Shown: positions 10,450 to 20,780, counted from the first letter of the stretch. The stretch is 64,000 nucleotides of DNA from Dastarcus helophoroides (GCA_028583605.1 CM053331.1:8726857-8790856); one strand, 5' to 3'. Translations and numbers: made by a program. Notes: generated by a model not told the origin, from the sequence alone.

Positions 10450-11570
10450 ACCTTTTTTATGTATTTTTATATTTCCTAAATTATCAAAAAATCAAAAATT
10501 TTTATTTTTTTCATATCTAATTTTTGGTCTCCTATTTTTTATTATTCCTATTCTATGTAAAATAAACTAACCTCTTAATTTGTAAACTGCCATGAAGTGA
10601 CGTTTTTAATAAATTTAAATATCACGTAGTCGCATTTCAAAAATTGTTTAGAAAATTGTCAACAAACCATAAAAAAATTTAAATATTTCCAAACTGGGCC
10701 GAAGAAATGTTAAATAAATTGAAAAAAACATAATATTTCCGGTCAATAAGGGTCTACCATGAAGAATAAACTGATTTAATATGTTGCAGCCTGCAACTTG
10801 AAGTTGCAGGGTCTTTCTACAACACCGCTTGTAGTTCATCAATCTACTTAAGAAATCTCTAAACACTGGCTGATAGACAACGCATAGCTTAAACCAGTAG
10901 GTCTAGGGTCAACTAGGATCATGAAATTTGACAGAGATGTTAGCTGTAATACGTAGGTGAGCACTGAGCACTAAGGAAAGTTTTTTAAAATCCAGCCCCC
11001 AAGGTGGTGAAAATGAACATAAAAAAATCACCTAAAATATATGCAATGAATAATGCACGCGACTGAATTTAAATTTGGCTAGTACGTGTCGAGAGCTAAC
11101 GTCGTTGTTGAATGTGTGTCCTCACGAATTTATCCAAATTTTTGCAGATGATTAGTACATTCTGTCTCCTAATGACTTCTTTTATTTAATATACACTTGT
11201 GAACATTTAAATTTTAAACTCGAAATTTTGGCTTTAATTTGATGCTTCTGATATTTAAGTCGAAAAGTTGAGGAACATTTTTTTAGTTATTTTGAAATTT
11301 CTTTTTGAAATCTGAATATCATTTCCAAATTTTGTCCTTTCAACTCAAAATTTCGAAAAACAGTTTTATAAAATTCAACTTTTTAAATTGTTAACCTTTA
11401 CGTTGTGGAATTCTTCAATATTAATGACTATTAAACTTTATTACCGAATTAAAATAACAGTTATTAAAAATTCCAGTCAGGTCTGATCATAGCAAATATT
11501 TATCGAAACATCGTGGAATTTTTAATATCTGTTGTTGTTTTAATCGCTAAAAAAAGAAAAGTTTCGGCAA
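10450..11570. other. AT-rich interior of the 9382-12871 element
   Basis: No gene. It contains a direct repeat of the pentamer-rich TGCAACTTGAAGTTGCAGG hairpin near 10792 and otherwise ordinary AT-rich sequence without the strand-polarised array texture. Confidence 0.4.
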
Positions 11571-12332
11571 CCATTCGGAAATGTTGAAAATCAGTTTTAA
11601 ATTTTCGAAAAAGACCAAACTTTTTAAAAACCTATAATTATCAAAAAAATGTTAAAATTTTGAAAAAAGGAAAGAATATTTGAAAAAAAAAAGGATGAAA
11701 ATTTTAAAGTCAAAATTTTAAAAAATGTTGAACTTTTCGAAAGAAGTGAAGATTTTCAAAGTAGAAATTTTGGAAAAAAGTCAAAAATTTCAAAAAGGGC
11801 CACATTTTGAAGAAATGTCATGATTTGGATAAAAAAAGACACTTTTTAAAAATTAACTCAAAAAATGGAACTTTTGAAACGTCAAAACTTTCAGAGAAAT
11901 TGTTTATTATGAAAAAATGTCGAAGCTTAAAAAAGTCAAAATTTAAAAGTCGAAACTTTCAAGAAAAGCTAATATTTTGAAAATAGGTCAAAAATTTAAA
12001 AAAATAATCGAATTTTGTAAAAAAAATGTCGAAAGAACAAATTCTCATTTGCAAAATAAAACTTTTGAAAAAATCTAAATTTCTGAGATTTCAAAATTTT
12101 CAAAAAAGGTTTAAATTTTGAGAAATGTTAAAAAAGTCGAATTTTTAAATAAGGCAATATTTTGAAAAAATGTCAAACACATTTTAAGGAATAAGTCGAA
12201 AATTGAATAAAAATCAAAATTTTGGAAAAAAGAGTCTCAATTCTAAAATGATATCGTGAAAAAATGTTAACCTGTCAACTTTTGAAAAAAAAACGACATT
12301 GTTACCAAAAACTGCAATTTTCGAAGTTTGGG

Positions 12333-12572
12333 GGAACGGACTGGTCCTTGGTTATCTTCAAAAATTGAAATACAGAACTTGTCCCCTGAAACCAAGAAAG
12401 ATTAAAAAACACAACAAAGGTTGCTCTAACGCGTTTCGACAGCCAAGCTGTTATCTTCAGTTTCTCTCTGAAGATGACAGCTTGACTGTCGAAACGCGTT
12501 AGAGCAACCTTTATTGTGTTTTTTAACCTTTCTTGTTTTTAGGGGACAAATTCTGTATTTCAATTTTCGAAG
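12333..12572. mobile_element. PLE-derived palindromic element, copy 2
   Basis: The long arm begins GGAACGGACTGGTCCTTGG, followed by GAACTTGTCCCCTGAAACC, GCTCTAACGCGTTTCGAC and TTATCTTCAG at the centre; then CTCTCTGAAGATGACAGC, GAAACGCGTTAGAGC and TTAGGGGACAAATTCTGTA in return. Both arms carry hammerhead-like segments. CAATTTTCGAAGT occurs on both flanks and may be part of a target duplication, but it also resembles the element's own arm. Confidence 0.85.
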
Positions 12573-12957
12573 TCTAATTTAAAAAATCCACAGTTTTAAA
12601 CAGCAGCAGCAGTTTTTTTATTAGTATCGAAATTTTGAAAAAATCGAAATTTAATAAAAGTTGAAATTCATTTTAAAAATTAGAAATTTTGGAAACTGCA
12701 AATTTATGAAAAAAAAGTCTAAATTTAGGATACATCCAGTCTAGCAAAAAGCAAGATTTTCAAAAAAGTTAAAAATGTGTCCCGAATACACATTGAGTCC
12801 CCTGATCATCTCTACACGCCCCCTCCTCCCTCCTCCCTAGAGAGGTGTGTCCCACTGATTGGAAAGTCCTGATTTAAACGGTGCACAGCATATAGGTTCA
12901 AATCGAATTTTGCATGTAGTCCTTTTGACTCATATACAGGTTGATGAAAGATTGTTA

Positions 12958-13054
12958 TAGCAACCTTTGTTGTGTTTTTTAATATTTCTTGCTTTTAGGG
13001 AATAAGATTTGTATTTCAATTTTTGAAGATAACCAAGGACCAGTGCGTTCTACC
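12958..13054. mobile_element. PLE-derived element, half copy 3
   Basis: Only the outward arm is present: TAGCAACCTTTGTTGTGTTT, TTTCTTGCTTTTAGGG, TGAAGATAACCAAGGACCAG. The ribozyme-like centre is missing. Confidence 0.8.
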
Positions 13055-13059
13055 AAAGA

Positions 13060-14313
13060 AAAAAAATTAGCAATGCTGCGGACTTAATTTGGATTAGCCT
13101 GTATTTTAGAGTACTGATAAGTAATAATATGAATTAAAATTTAAAATACAAATACAATCTTCGATGCCAATAACGTATTTTTAATTCTACTGCTCTTTTT
13201 ATTTATAACTAACACCGTTAATATTAAAGCATGTTGGTAACGCAACATTAGGGTGACTCGAAACCATCACGCCCATCAAAGATATCTAAACGTGCCTAAA
13301 AAAAACAATTTTTAATGGTTTGGCATAATCTGACGTGGTTCCGAACCAAACGTCATATAAAAGGTAGTTTTATGAAGTCTGAAACAGTTTTATTAATGGA
13401 AGCTTGGTCGTTCGTTAAGAAATGTTAAGAAGTGAAGTGCACGGTAAAGACGTAAAATGCACCTTTTTAATAACGAAGCTCGTTCTTGGTGTTCCGTAAA
13501 TGGAGTATAATAAATTAGTCCGCAACTGCCCGTCAATCATTTCCCTGTAAATTCCGATTTTTATTTTAGATTAGAAGTTTCAGGTAAATCTACTATGTTA
13601 TTAATTCGTGTAAATGTATTTGCAGAAATACATACGAGCACGAAGTTATTTTGTAATGCGATTCATAACGTTTACGTCTAAAAGAAAAAGGAATGCATAC
13701 GTTGTTAATTTAAACTTCATTTTATCTAATTAATACAGACTATTGCGTGATTTCATGGGGATACATGTAAAGTATAATAAAACACTCAATAAAAATTAAA
13801 TAAATATAATCAATTTAACTATGAATAACGCATAATGTGATAAAAATTGATATATTACTTCCGTTACAGGATGAGCAATAGAACACTTAAGTTTTATCCA
13901 AGAAACACAGATATATTTTCATCCCTAGTAAAGTTGAAAAAAAAAGGTTTTATTCCATCATGATATTGCTAATCGGTAGAAACCAACAAAATCTAGATTT
14001 TGGCTGAAGGTGAAATCGAATTACGGGTATTATTCTGGTTTCGGCCGAAACCAGAACCTATTAATCTTGTTAAAATTTACATTAATCGTCAAAATTAAAA
14101 AATTAAGAATTTGAAAAATTTTGGAATCAAGCCAAAAATTATTTAAAGAAATTATGTTACCCTAAAATTTTCGTGAAAAATGTAGAAAATGCGCAGTGGT
14201 GTCGCGCTAATTGAATGAAATATTTGGAACATGAAAAATATTATTCATTTCTCATTTGCAGTCATCGAATTGTACGGCCATATCCGAAATATTTTGATTA
14301 TACCTCTCATAAT
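13060..14313. other. Low-copy stretch with promoter-like and splice-like signals
   Basis: This block has no family repeat that recurs in the window. A TATA-like CATATAAAAGG lies at 13355-13365. A consensus 5' splice site, CAG followed by GTAAAT, lies at 13580-13588. A pyrimidine-rich acceptor, TTTCTCATTTGCAG, ends at about 14262, followed by a short open frame that is interrupted by the hAT-like element at 14322. These could be pieces of a host transcript, but no recognisable protein is encoded, so the call is tentative. Confidence 0.25.
14033..14056. repeat. 24-bp perfect palindrome
   Basis: TTCTGGTTTCGG followed directly by its reverse complement CCGAAACCAGAA. The surrounding bases (TGGCTGAAGG, ACGGGTATTA) add no further pairing. 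Function unknown. Confidence 0.9.
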
Positions 14314-15877
14314 CGCCCAACCAGTGGCGTGTTCTTCATGGAAGCTAAAGTAAAAATATCCATATTCATTTTATTTTAAAGCCTATTTTTTTACATTACA
14401 GCTACGACCACTACTTACTTGATATTAGTAACGCTTATAATCGAAATTGACCAATTGTGTCTTTAGAGTAAGAAATTCAATTTATTTTTGACATAATTAA
14501 TTTATTTGGGTACAAACTCTTAAGTGGAGTATATGAACATTGAATATTTTATAAAAAAAATATTCATTTTTTTTTCAAAATTGTTTTTGTAAATGTCGAA
14601 TGTTTTCAAAATGTTAATTTTTTTTGAACATTTATTAATTTTATTTTACATTTCTGCGACCCAGTTTGGAAATATTAAAATTTTTATAAATGAAAATTAA
14701 ATAAATAAACTTTATATTTCCGACTATTAAGAGTTCACCATAAAGAAATTTTTTGAATAAACTTAAAATTATTATTGAAAACTTCAACCCTTTTAAAAAT
14801 TTAGACATTTGAAAACCTTTTTCAAAATTACTTTTAAAATTTTGTCTTTTTTCTTAAAATTTCAACCTTTTTTTTCGAAATGTTAACTATTTCAAAAATC
14901 TGGGCCCGTTTCAATATTTCACCATTTTTTTAAATTAAATTTCATGTTTTTTTTAAATCCGGGGACATTTAAAAAATAATCTATTTTTTTTTTCTAAATT
15001 TTTGACTTTTCCCGAAATTTCAATTAACTGTATTGAACATTTCGACTTTTTTAAAAAGAAACTTAACAAATTTAAGAAAAAGGTCTACTTTTCAAAATTT
15101 TGATTTTACCAACATTTTTCGTCCTGTATGTCAAAATTACGACTTTTTTTGTAAATTTCGAATGTTCTTCGTATCTGCTGAAAATTTGAATTTTTTTTAA
15201 ATTCGGATTTTTTGAAAATGCTAACTATTTTTCAAAAAATCACAAAAATACTTTTTTTGAGTATTTTGAATAATTTAAAAATTTGGACTTTTTTTAAATT
15301 TCGACTTTTTACAAATTAGATAACAAAATTAACGCATTTTCAAAAGTTAGGCTTTTTCTTGAAATTCTGACCAAATATTTGCACTTTTTTCAAAATATTG
15401 ACTTTTTTTAAATTCTCACTTTTTTTCCAAATTCGACTTTTTGTGAATTAAAACTTTTTTTTTGAAAAATCACTCTGCTGAAAATTTGAATTATTTTTTT
15501 GAAAAAATCAGGATTTTTCGAAATATCAAGTTTTTTGCAAGAAAAAATATACAAACATTTTTGAAATCTTTTTACTAAAAATCTCGACATTTTTGAAAAT
15601 TAAAACCAAAAAATTGAAACCATCTAAAATTTTAGCTTCTTTTGAAATTTCCATTGAAAATTTTGGCGAACAATATAGTTTAAAATATTTTGACTTTTTT
15701 TTAATAAACTTTACATTTTTGCTCAAAATTTTTACTGCTGTTATAAATCAGTTTTAAAAATTTGATTTTTTTCTTAAATCTACTTTTTTGCGAGATATTT
15801 TTAAAAAATATCTAAGTTTTTCTATAATTCAACTTTTTCTTCAATTTTGTATTATTTTTGAAAATATTCATTTAAGC

Positions 15878-16324
15878 CAGTGGTTTAAAACCTTTTTGTA
15901 TCTGCGCCTCCCTTTAAAAAAAAATTGTTGCGCCCCCTTAATTTTTCTAACAATCTAATTTCATAAATACTCAACTGATATTAAAATTTATTTAATGGGC
16001 TACAAAATAATATACAATGTTATGTAAAAATATACAGAAAAAAATAATTATTTATTGTAAGAAATAATAATTTCCTCGCCCCGCCGGCGCTTGGCTCCAA
16101 ACGCAAAAACGAGATGTTTTCGTTCCAGCAAAAGTATGGATGAATGTTTTAGCATTTGTACTCGAAAAATTCGCGCCGAGGATTGTGGATTACGTATACC
16201 TATTTTGCTGATTCATTTTTTTGACACCTATTCGACTTTTTTGGTTTGTATTCGAAAATGATATTTTGGAAACAGCTGCATGCCCCCCTTGCAACAGTCT
16301 CGCCCCACAGGTTGGAAACCACTG
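15878..16324. mobile_element. hAT MITE (CAGTGGTTT ends), nested copy 1
   Basis: Left end CAGTGGTTTAAAACCTTTTT and right end GGTTGGAAACCACTG are inverted matches. Flanking 8-mers ATTTAAGC (15870-15877) and ATTTAAAC (16325-16332) agree at seven of eight. The subterminal TTGTTGCGCCCCCT is shared with the shorter copy at 42146-42385, which is this element with an internal deletion. Confidence 0.9.
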
Positions 16325-16852
16325 ATTTAAACATTTGAATATTTTTGAAAATTGGTCTTTCTTTCGAAAAATTAGACTTTTTGTCAAAAATTTGACTTTG
16401 CTCAATTTTTTTGTTGAAAAATTCCACTTCTGTTAAAAATTTTAATTTTTTAATAAATTCGACTTTTTGTTCCATTTAGCATTGAAAAATTCAACTTTTT
16501 TTATAATTTGGACATATCAACATATTAATTTTTCAAAACTTTGAGCTTTCATCTTGAAAAATTTTGACTTTTCTTCAAATTTTGATTTTTTTCTGATAAT
16601 GTCAATTGGATTTATTTATTTTTAAAAATTTTGAACGTTTCTTGATTAATTATGTTGAAAATTTCGACTTTTGTAAATATTTGGTTTTTTCAACAATTTA
16701 GATCGTTTTCCCATAATGTTGACTAGTTTTTAAAAAAATGTCAATTTTTCCGAGATTTCAACATTTCGTGGAAATTTCGATATTTTTAAAATATTGACTT
16801 AAAAATGCCGACCTTTGGATAATTTGGACTTTTTGAAAATCTCGACTATGTC

Positions 16853-17058
16853 GAAATACAGAACTTGTCCCTTGAAACCAAGAAAGATTAAAAAAACACA
16901 ACAAACGTTGCTCTAACGCGATTCTCTCTGAAGATGACAGCTTGGCTGTCGAAACGCGTTAAACCAACGTTTGTTGTGTTTTTTAATCTTTTTTGGTTTC
17001 AGGGGACAAGTTCTGTATTTCAATTTTTGAAGGTAATCAAGGTCCAGTCCGTTCCACC
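16853..17058. mobile_element. PLE-derived palindromic element, copy 4, with 15-bp TSD
   Basis: Signature blocks are GAACTTGTCCCTTGAAACC, CTCTCTGAAGATGACAGC, GGCTGTCGAAACGCG and the long arm ending AGGTCCAGTCCGTTCCACC. The left arm has lost its hammerhead-like segment. TCGACTATGTCGAAA flanks it on both sides (about 16842-16856 and 17068-17082), and the unoccupied sequence TCTCGATTATGTCGAAAAAT is seen at about 18003 in a paralogous part of the array. Confidence 0.85.
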
Positions 17059-17162
17059 AAAAAAAATTCGACTATGTCGAAAAATAAATTAACATTTTCT
17101 TAAAATTTTGACTTTCTTTTGTCAATTTTGACTTTTTCCAAATTTGTTAATATTTCTCGAAT

Positions 17163-17800
17163 ATGCAAGTAGAATGCAACCTAGACTACAAATTCATGCA
17201 ACCCTCCATGGGTGTTCATAAGTAAAACTCATCAGCGTATAGTCTAAATCTATCCAAAAAGTTAAAAAATGAAATAACAAACTGTCCCCGAAACCAAAGC
17301 AATAGTTGCTCTAACGCGTTGCCAAGTGTCATCTCAGAGATAACAAAGTTGCCTACGACGAAGATGACAATGCGCATTAAACAACGTTGTGGTGTTTTAA
17401 TCTTTTGTTTCAGGGACAAGTCTGTATTCAATTTTTGAAGGTAATCCAATAGGTCCAAAAAAATTCGACTATGTCGAAAATAATTAACATTTCTTAAAAT
17501 TTTGATTTTCTTTGTCAATTTTGACTTTTCAAATTTTAATATTCTCGAATATGCAGTAGAATGCACCTAGACTACAATTCTGCACCCTCCAGCGTGTATA
17601 GTGAACATAGGTAGCTAACTACCAACAGTTGAAACACTGCACCTAGCGAAGTGGTTGCTCTATGGGAAAAAGTTCCCAGAAGACAAGGATTCTAATGCAC
17701 AGACCAATAGGTTTGAACATTTATTGGACTCGAAGTTTGGTATTTGGTTTCCAAGCTTTGAATCTAATAAATATTCAAACTTATTGGTGTGTGCATTAGA
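17163..17800. repeat. Interspersed repeat Q, copy 3, containing a noisy duplication
   Basis: ATATGCAAGTAGAATGCAAC (17163) and GTGCATTAGA (ending 17800) are the two ends of repeat Q. The terminal part 17691-17800 is itself an inverted repeat (TCTAATGCACAGACC against GTGTGTGCATTAGA). The middle is interrupted by the second copy of a local duplication. Confidence 0.6.
17269..17590. repeat. Error-like second copy of 16853-17211
   Basis: Block by block this repeats 16853-17211 (PLE palindrome, TTCGACTATGTCGA, array, Q repeat start) at an offset of about 400 bases, but with many single-base losses, mostly in homopolymers or doubled letters. For example ATTAACATTTTC becomes ATTAACATTTC, GCAAGTAGAATGCAACC becomes GCAGTAGAATGCACC, and CAAATTCATGC becomes CAATTCTGC. 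This looks like uncorrected long-read sequence rather than normal divergence. The frame 17216-17566 on minus crosses it and is not a gene. Confidence 0.75.
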
Positions 17801-18349
17801 TTACTCGAATAATTTGGTTGAAAATTTAAATTTTCTAAAAATTTGGTTTTTTTCTACAATTTAGATCCTTTTCCCAAAAGTTTGAATATTTTTTAAAAAA
17901 TGACAGTTTTTTTTAGAGATGTCAACTTTTTGTGGAAAATTCGACTTTTTTGAAATATCGGCTTAAAAGTTCCGACTTTTTGATAAATTGGACTTTTTCA
18001 AAATCTCGATTATGTCGAAAAATAGATCTAAATTTTTTTGAAATTTCGATTTTCTTTAAATTTTAAAGATTCAAAGAAAATCTCAGGAAAAAAAAGTTCC
18101 ATTTTGTGATTATGTTGTAATTTTTTAACATAAATTTTGAATTTAATTTGGCGTATTTGTTATTAGATTTAATTCGAAATTTTGAGTCAAGATCCAAATT
18201 TAAAGAAAAAAATTTAAAATATAAAATAGTGCAAAAACCAAATCGAATATTAAAGAAATAATACTCAAAATTAAATTTTACAAGTATGGATTAAAATACA
18301 GAACTTGTCCCCTGAAACCCAGAAAGATTAAAAAACACAACAAACGTTG

Positions 18350-18390
18350 CTCTAACGCGTTTCGACAGCCGAGCTGTCATCTTCAGAGAG
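18350..18390 (-). ncRNA. Hammerhead-like motif, left arm of PLE palindrome
   Basis: On the minus strand: CTCT, CTGAAGA, one extra T, a helix GACAGC/GCTGTC, GAAA, CGCG, TT, AGAG. All three helices can be drawn. The extra base between CTGAAGA and helix II departs from the standard core, so activity is uncertain. Confidence 0.5.
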
Positions 18391-18411
18391 ATACTAAAGA
18401 TATTTGAGTAT

Positions 18412-18452
18412 CTCTCTGAAGATGACAGCTTGGCTGTCGAAACGCGTTAGAG
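18412..18452 (+). ncRNA. Hammerhead-like motif, right arm of PLE palindrome
   Basis: Mirror of the left-arm motif: helix I CTCT/AGAG, CTGAAGA (18416-18422), T, helix II GACAGC-TTG-GCTGTC, GAAA (18439-18442), self-complementary ACGCGT as a minimal helix III, then T and AGAG. Helix II is conserved by compensating changes in the copy at 54610-54650. Confidence 0.5.
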
Positions 18453-18824
18453 CAACGTTTGTTGTGTTTTTTAATCTTTCTTGGTTTCAGGGGACAAGAT
18501 CTGTATTTCAATTTTTGAAGATAACCAAGGACCAGCCCGTTCCACAAAAAAAAATCTGGATTGTTTTAAATTAAATTTGGACAAACTAGATTTAGACTAA
18601 AAATTTTTAATTTTTTTCCAACAGTTTGATAATCTCGAAATTTGATTTTAGAAATTTTGAATTTAAATCGACATTTCGACTAATCAAAACAGGATAAAAA
18701 GATTTATTACTTTTTGTATGCTAGTGCATTTAAAATATAATCAGTTGAAAGCAAAATATCTTTTAAAAGGGTTTCCGGTCAGTTTCCCCATTCATAAAAG
18801 TCACGACACGCCACTGCGCCCAAC

Positions 18825-20140
18825 ACTAGCTAAAAGCATCCAGAATCACTTTTTTCTGCTTTGATGAAGTTTTCAATACGAACCGAAAGATATGTTCCGC
18901 TTTGATGCGCTTTCAGGGTCGACATATAATTTTAATCCCATTACGATTTTGTTAAATTTATTTATGCCACAATGATTAATATTAAGCGGCATTATGCCTT
19001 ACTTGTAAAAAGTAAACCATTACAAATAGCTTCTGTGTTGCTCCATTTTCTAAACATCTTTCAATAATGACGTCGTGAAAATATGAATATTTTTGTTAGC
19101 TGTCACTGTAGGTCCATGTTTACATATCCGAACTTGTAACTTACATGTTTTGAAAAGCGTACAATAATAATTTAAAACAGCAATAATACCAACACAGTGC
19201 GTTTAAATGATATATTGTACAAAAGCAGTAAATTCGGTTGTTAACAGGTATTAGTCTTTTAGAAACGTTTTAAATTTCACCACATTTTATAGCCAACAAA
19301 AATAATAAACAAGTGTATAAATTTAAATATCTGTGCGGACAATTATGGGTTATTAATGAATTATTTATATTTATTACAAATTACAGCGAAAAATATAAAT
19401 ATGTATGTACAATTTATAATGGCATATAATTTTTTAATTGGCACTAGATCATTCGACAATTCAGTTCTAAAGAATTTTTTTGTTTCTACACTTCAGTTGT
19501 TCCCCAGATCTTGAGTGTTACCTAAATTATTTATTTCTGAAATTAGCACTAGATCATTCGACAATTGAATTAGCATTTCGGAGAGACTAGCATAGCGCTC
19601 TGAAGTTTTTTTTTTGTTTCTACATTTCAATTGTTCTCCAGATTCGAGTGTTACCTAAATTATTTATTCCTGACATTTTGAATTTAGAGTAGATTTTTTT
19701 AAAATTTGTGTCAGATTTTATTAACAGCATTACCCACACGCTTGAAAAATTAGAAGACCCGTGCCGGTGCGAATACCGAGATATTTAGTGTCAATCTTAC
19801 GATTTTTAACATAAGATATAAACAATAGAATTTTTTCAAAGAAATTTTGATTTATTTGGACCAAACCTTTCTATAGATTTTGATAAAAAAAGTAGTATGT
19901 TATGTACTTAATTATTGCTTTTTGTTTTATGTCAGATTTTTTCTCTAAATATATCTAATTTAATGTCAGAATTTCGATAGATATTTTGAAAAAAAATTTC
20001 AGCCTAAAGACGAAATTTTATAAAAAATATGAATAATATTCAAACTCAAAGTAAAAATATGGAGATTAAAGTTGAACAATCTTGAACATGTAAATTTCAT
20101 TGAAGTGAAAACTTCTTTAAGCATGTTAAGCTCTATTGCA
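18825..20140. other. AT-rich, mostly low-copy stretch
   Basis: No gene recognised. It contains a local tandem duplication (19441-19674) and otherwise no family repeat that I can place. Confidence 0.4.
19441..19674. repeat. Imperfect tandem duplication, two units
   Basis: Unit 1 (19441-19545) and unit 2 (19546-19674) share GCACTAGATCATTCGACAAT at the start, TTTTTTTGTTTCTACA in the middle and GAGTGTTACCTAAATTATTT at the end. Unit 2 has about 25 extra bases after the first block. Confidence 0.85.
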
Positions 20141-20146
20141 TAGAGG

Positions 20147-20258
20147 GGTAATCTTATTGTTTCGCGTTACCATTACCAACAGGCTTTAATGTTAACATTA
20201 GAGAATGTTGGTAACGCAAATTAACGTGATGATAACGCGCGAAACGATAAGTTTACCT
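20147..20258. mobile_element. Short palindromic MITE
   Basis: GGTAATCTTATTGTTTCGCG at the left matches the reverse complement of the right end, GGTAAACTTATCGTTTCGCG. Inner ACCAACAGGC and GAATGTTGGTAACGC add pairing. The core ATGTTGGTAACGCAA also occurs at 13230 and, changed, at about 53505. Confidence 0.7.
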
Positions 20259-20317
20259 CCTATCAAAAATCACTCAATGGGTCTAAGAATTTAGAACTTA
20301 AACAATGCTTTATTGGT

Positions 20318-20395
20318 AACGGGTTCGAACCTGTGACATCTAAAGCTTGGTAGCTTGTGATATGTACTCCTAACCAACCAAGCTATACTGGTCTC
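20318..20395 (-). repeat. tRNA-like patch (tRNA-derived SINE head or tRNA relic)
   Basis: On the minus strand TAGCTTGGTTGGTTAGGAGT resembles a pol III A box and GGTTCGAACCC is a perfect B box, 54 bases downstream of the A-box start. AAGCTACCAAGCTT can form an internal hairpin. I could not draw a matched acceptor stem, so I do not call it a functional tRNA. Confidence 0.4.
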
Positions 20396-20479
20396 GATAA
20401 GTTCGCTTCTAAGTTGCGAGTTTAATTGACTATTGGCACTGTTTAAATTGTGTTTTAGTTTGATTATTATTGTAATTGT

Positions 20480-20690
20480 TTAATTGAAGAATCACTGTAC
20501 AGTACAACAGTCAGTACCCTGGTAGCTTTTACAACAAGAGCGGATATGATGTTTGTATCTCACGAGAAGGAAGTTTCCAGAATGTACTATGTTATAACCA
20601 AATATTTGTTAGTATTAAAAATAAAGTGAAAAATCTGGTACTCTAATGCTCCAGAAATGACAGATGACAGTACTAATAAGATGTTGAACA
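20480..20690. repeat. Repeat shared with about 53500-53650
   Basis: TTATAACCAAATATTTGTTAGTATTAAAAATAAA-type sequence followed by a TGCTCCAGA block and GATGTTGAACA appears in both places in the same order with moderate divergence. At 53.5 kb it leads directly into a Penelope C-terminal fragment, so this may be PLE-derived too. Confidence 0.5.
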
Positions 20691-20780
20691 TTACGTGATC
20701 ATAAAGTGTAAAGTTTACGTGTAGGTGATTTCATTATCAATAAATATTAGATAAGTTTTTTCCATACTTTATTTTTTTTT

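Larger units (their letters stand above)
9382..12871. mobile_element. hAT-like non-autonomous element, 3.5 kb, with nested repeats
   Basis: Left end CAGTGATTCGCAATCA and the reverse complement of the right end, CAGGACTTTCCAATCA, agree at 11 of 16 positions. Flanking 8-mers are ATTTAAAT (9374-9381) and ATTTAAAC (12872-12879), seven of eight identical. GTGCCCCCC near the left and CGCCCCCTCC near the right echo the short MITEs at 15878 and 42146. Inside are purine-rich degenerate arrays (9480-9545, 9820-10080, 11570-12300, 12600-12770), a Q repeat, a tRNA-like patch, a hammerhead motif and a PLE palindrome. No transposase frame. The ends are divergent, so the boundary call is less secure than for 14322-18816. 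Confidence 0.6.
18294..18544. mobile_element. PLE-derived palindromic element, copy 6, best preserved
   Basis: Both arms are nearly complete: ACAGAACTTGTCCCCTG, AACACAACAAACGTTGC, then ribozyme-like segments either side of a short AAGATATTTGAG centre, then GTTTCAGGGGACAAGATC and the long arm AAGGACCAGCCCGTTCCAC. Each arm has a hammerhead-like fold in the outward direction (minus 18350-18390, plus 18412-18452). TGGATT is present on both flanks. No coding. Confidence 0.9.
14322..18816. mobile_element. hAT-like non-autonomous element, 4.5 kb, perfect 8-bp TSD
   Basis: Left end CAGTGGCGTGTTCTTC and the reverse complement of the right end, CAGTGGCGTGTCGTGA, share the first 11 bases. The flanking 8-mers are identical: CGCCCAAC at 14314-14321 and 18817-18824. 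The interior is dominated by pyrimidine-rich degenerate array (14520-15870, 16330-16850, 17060-17160, 17810-18060) and carries a nested hAT MITE, PLE palindromes and a Q repeat. No transposase frame is present. A sequence like the left end (TAGTGACGTGTTCTCC, 33948) suggests a second, decayed member of the family. Confidence 0.9.

Noticed and set aside
17216..17566. 116-codon frame on minus
   Set aside because: It runs across the error-like duplication, a PLE arm and array sequence, and has no family resemblance.
20318..20395. Functional tRNA gene on minus
   Set aside because: The B box is perfect, but no acceptor stem could be paired and the A-to-B spacing is long; a SINE head or relic is more likely.
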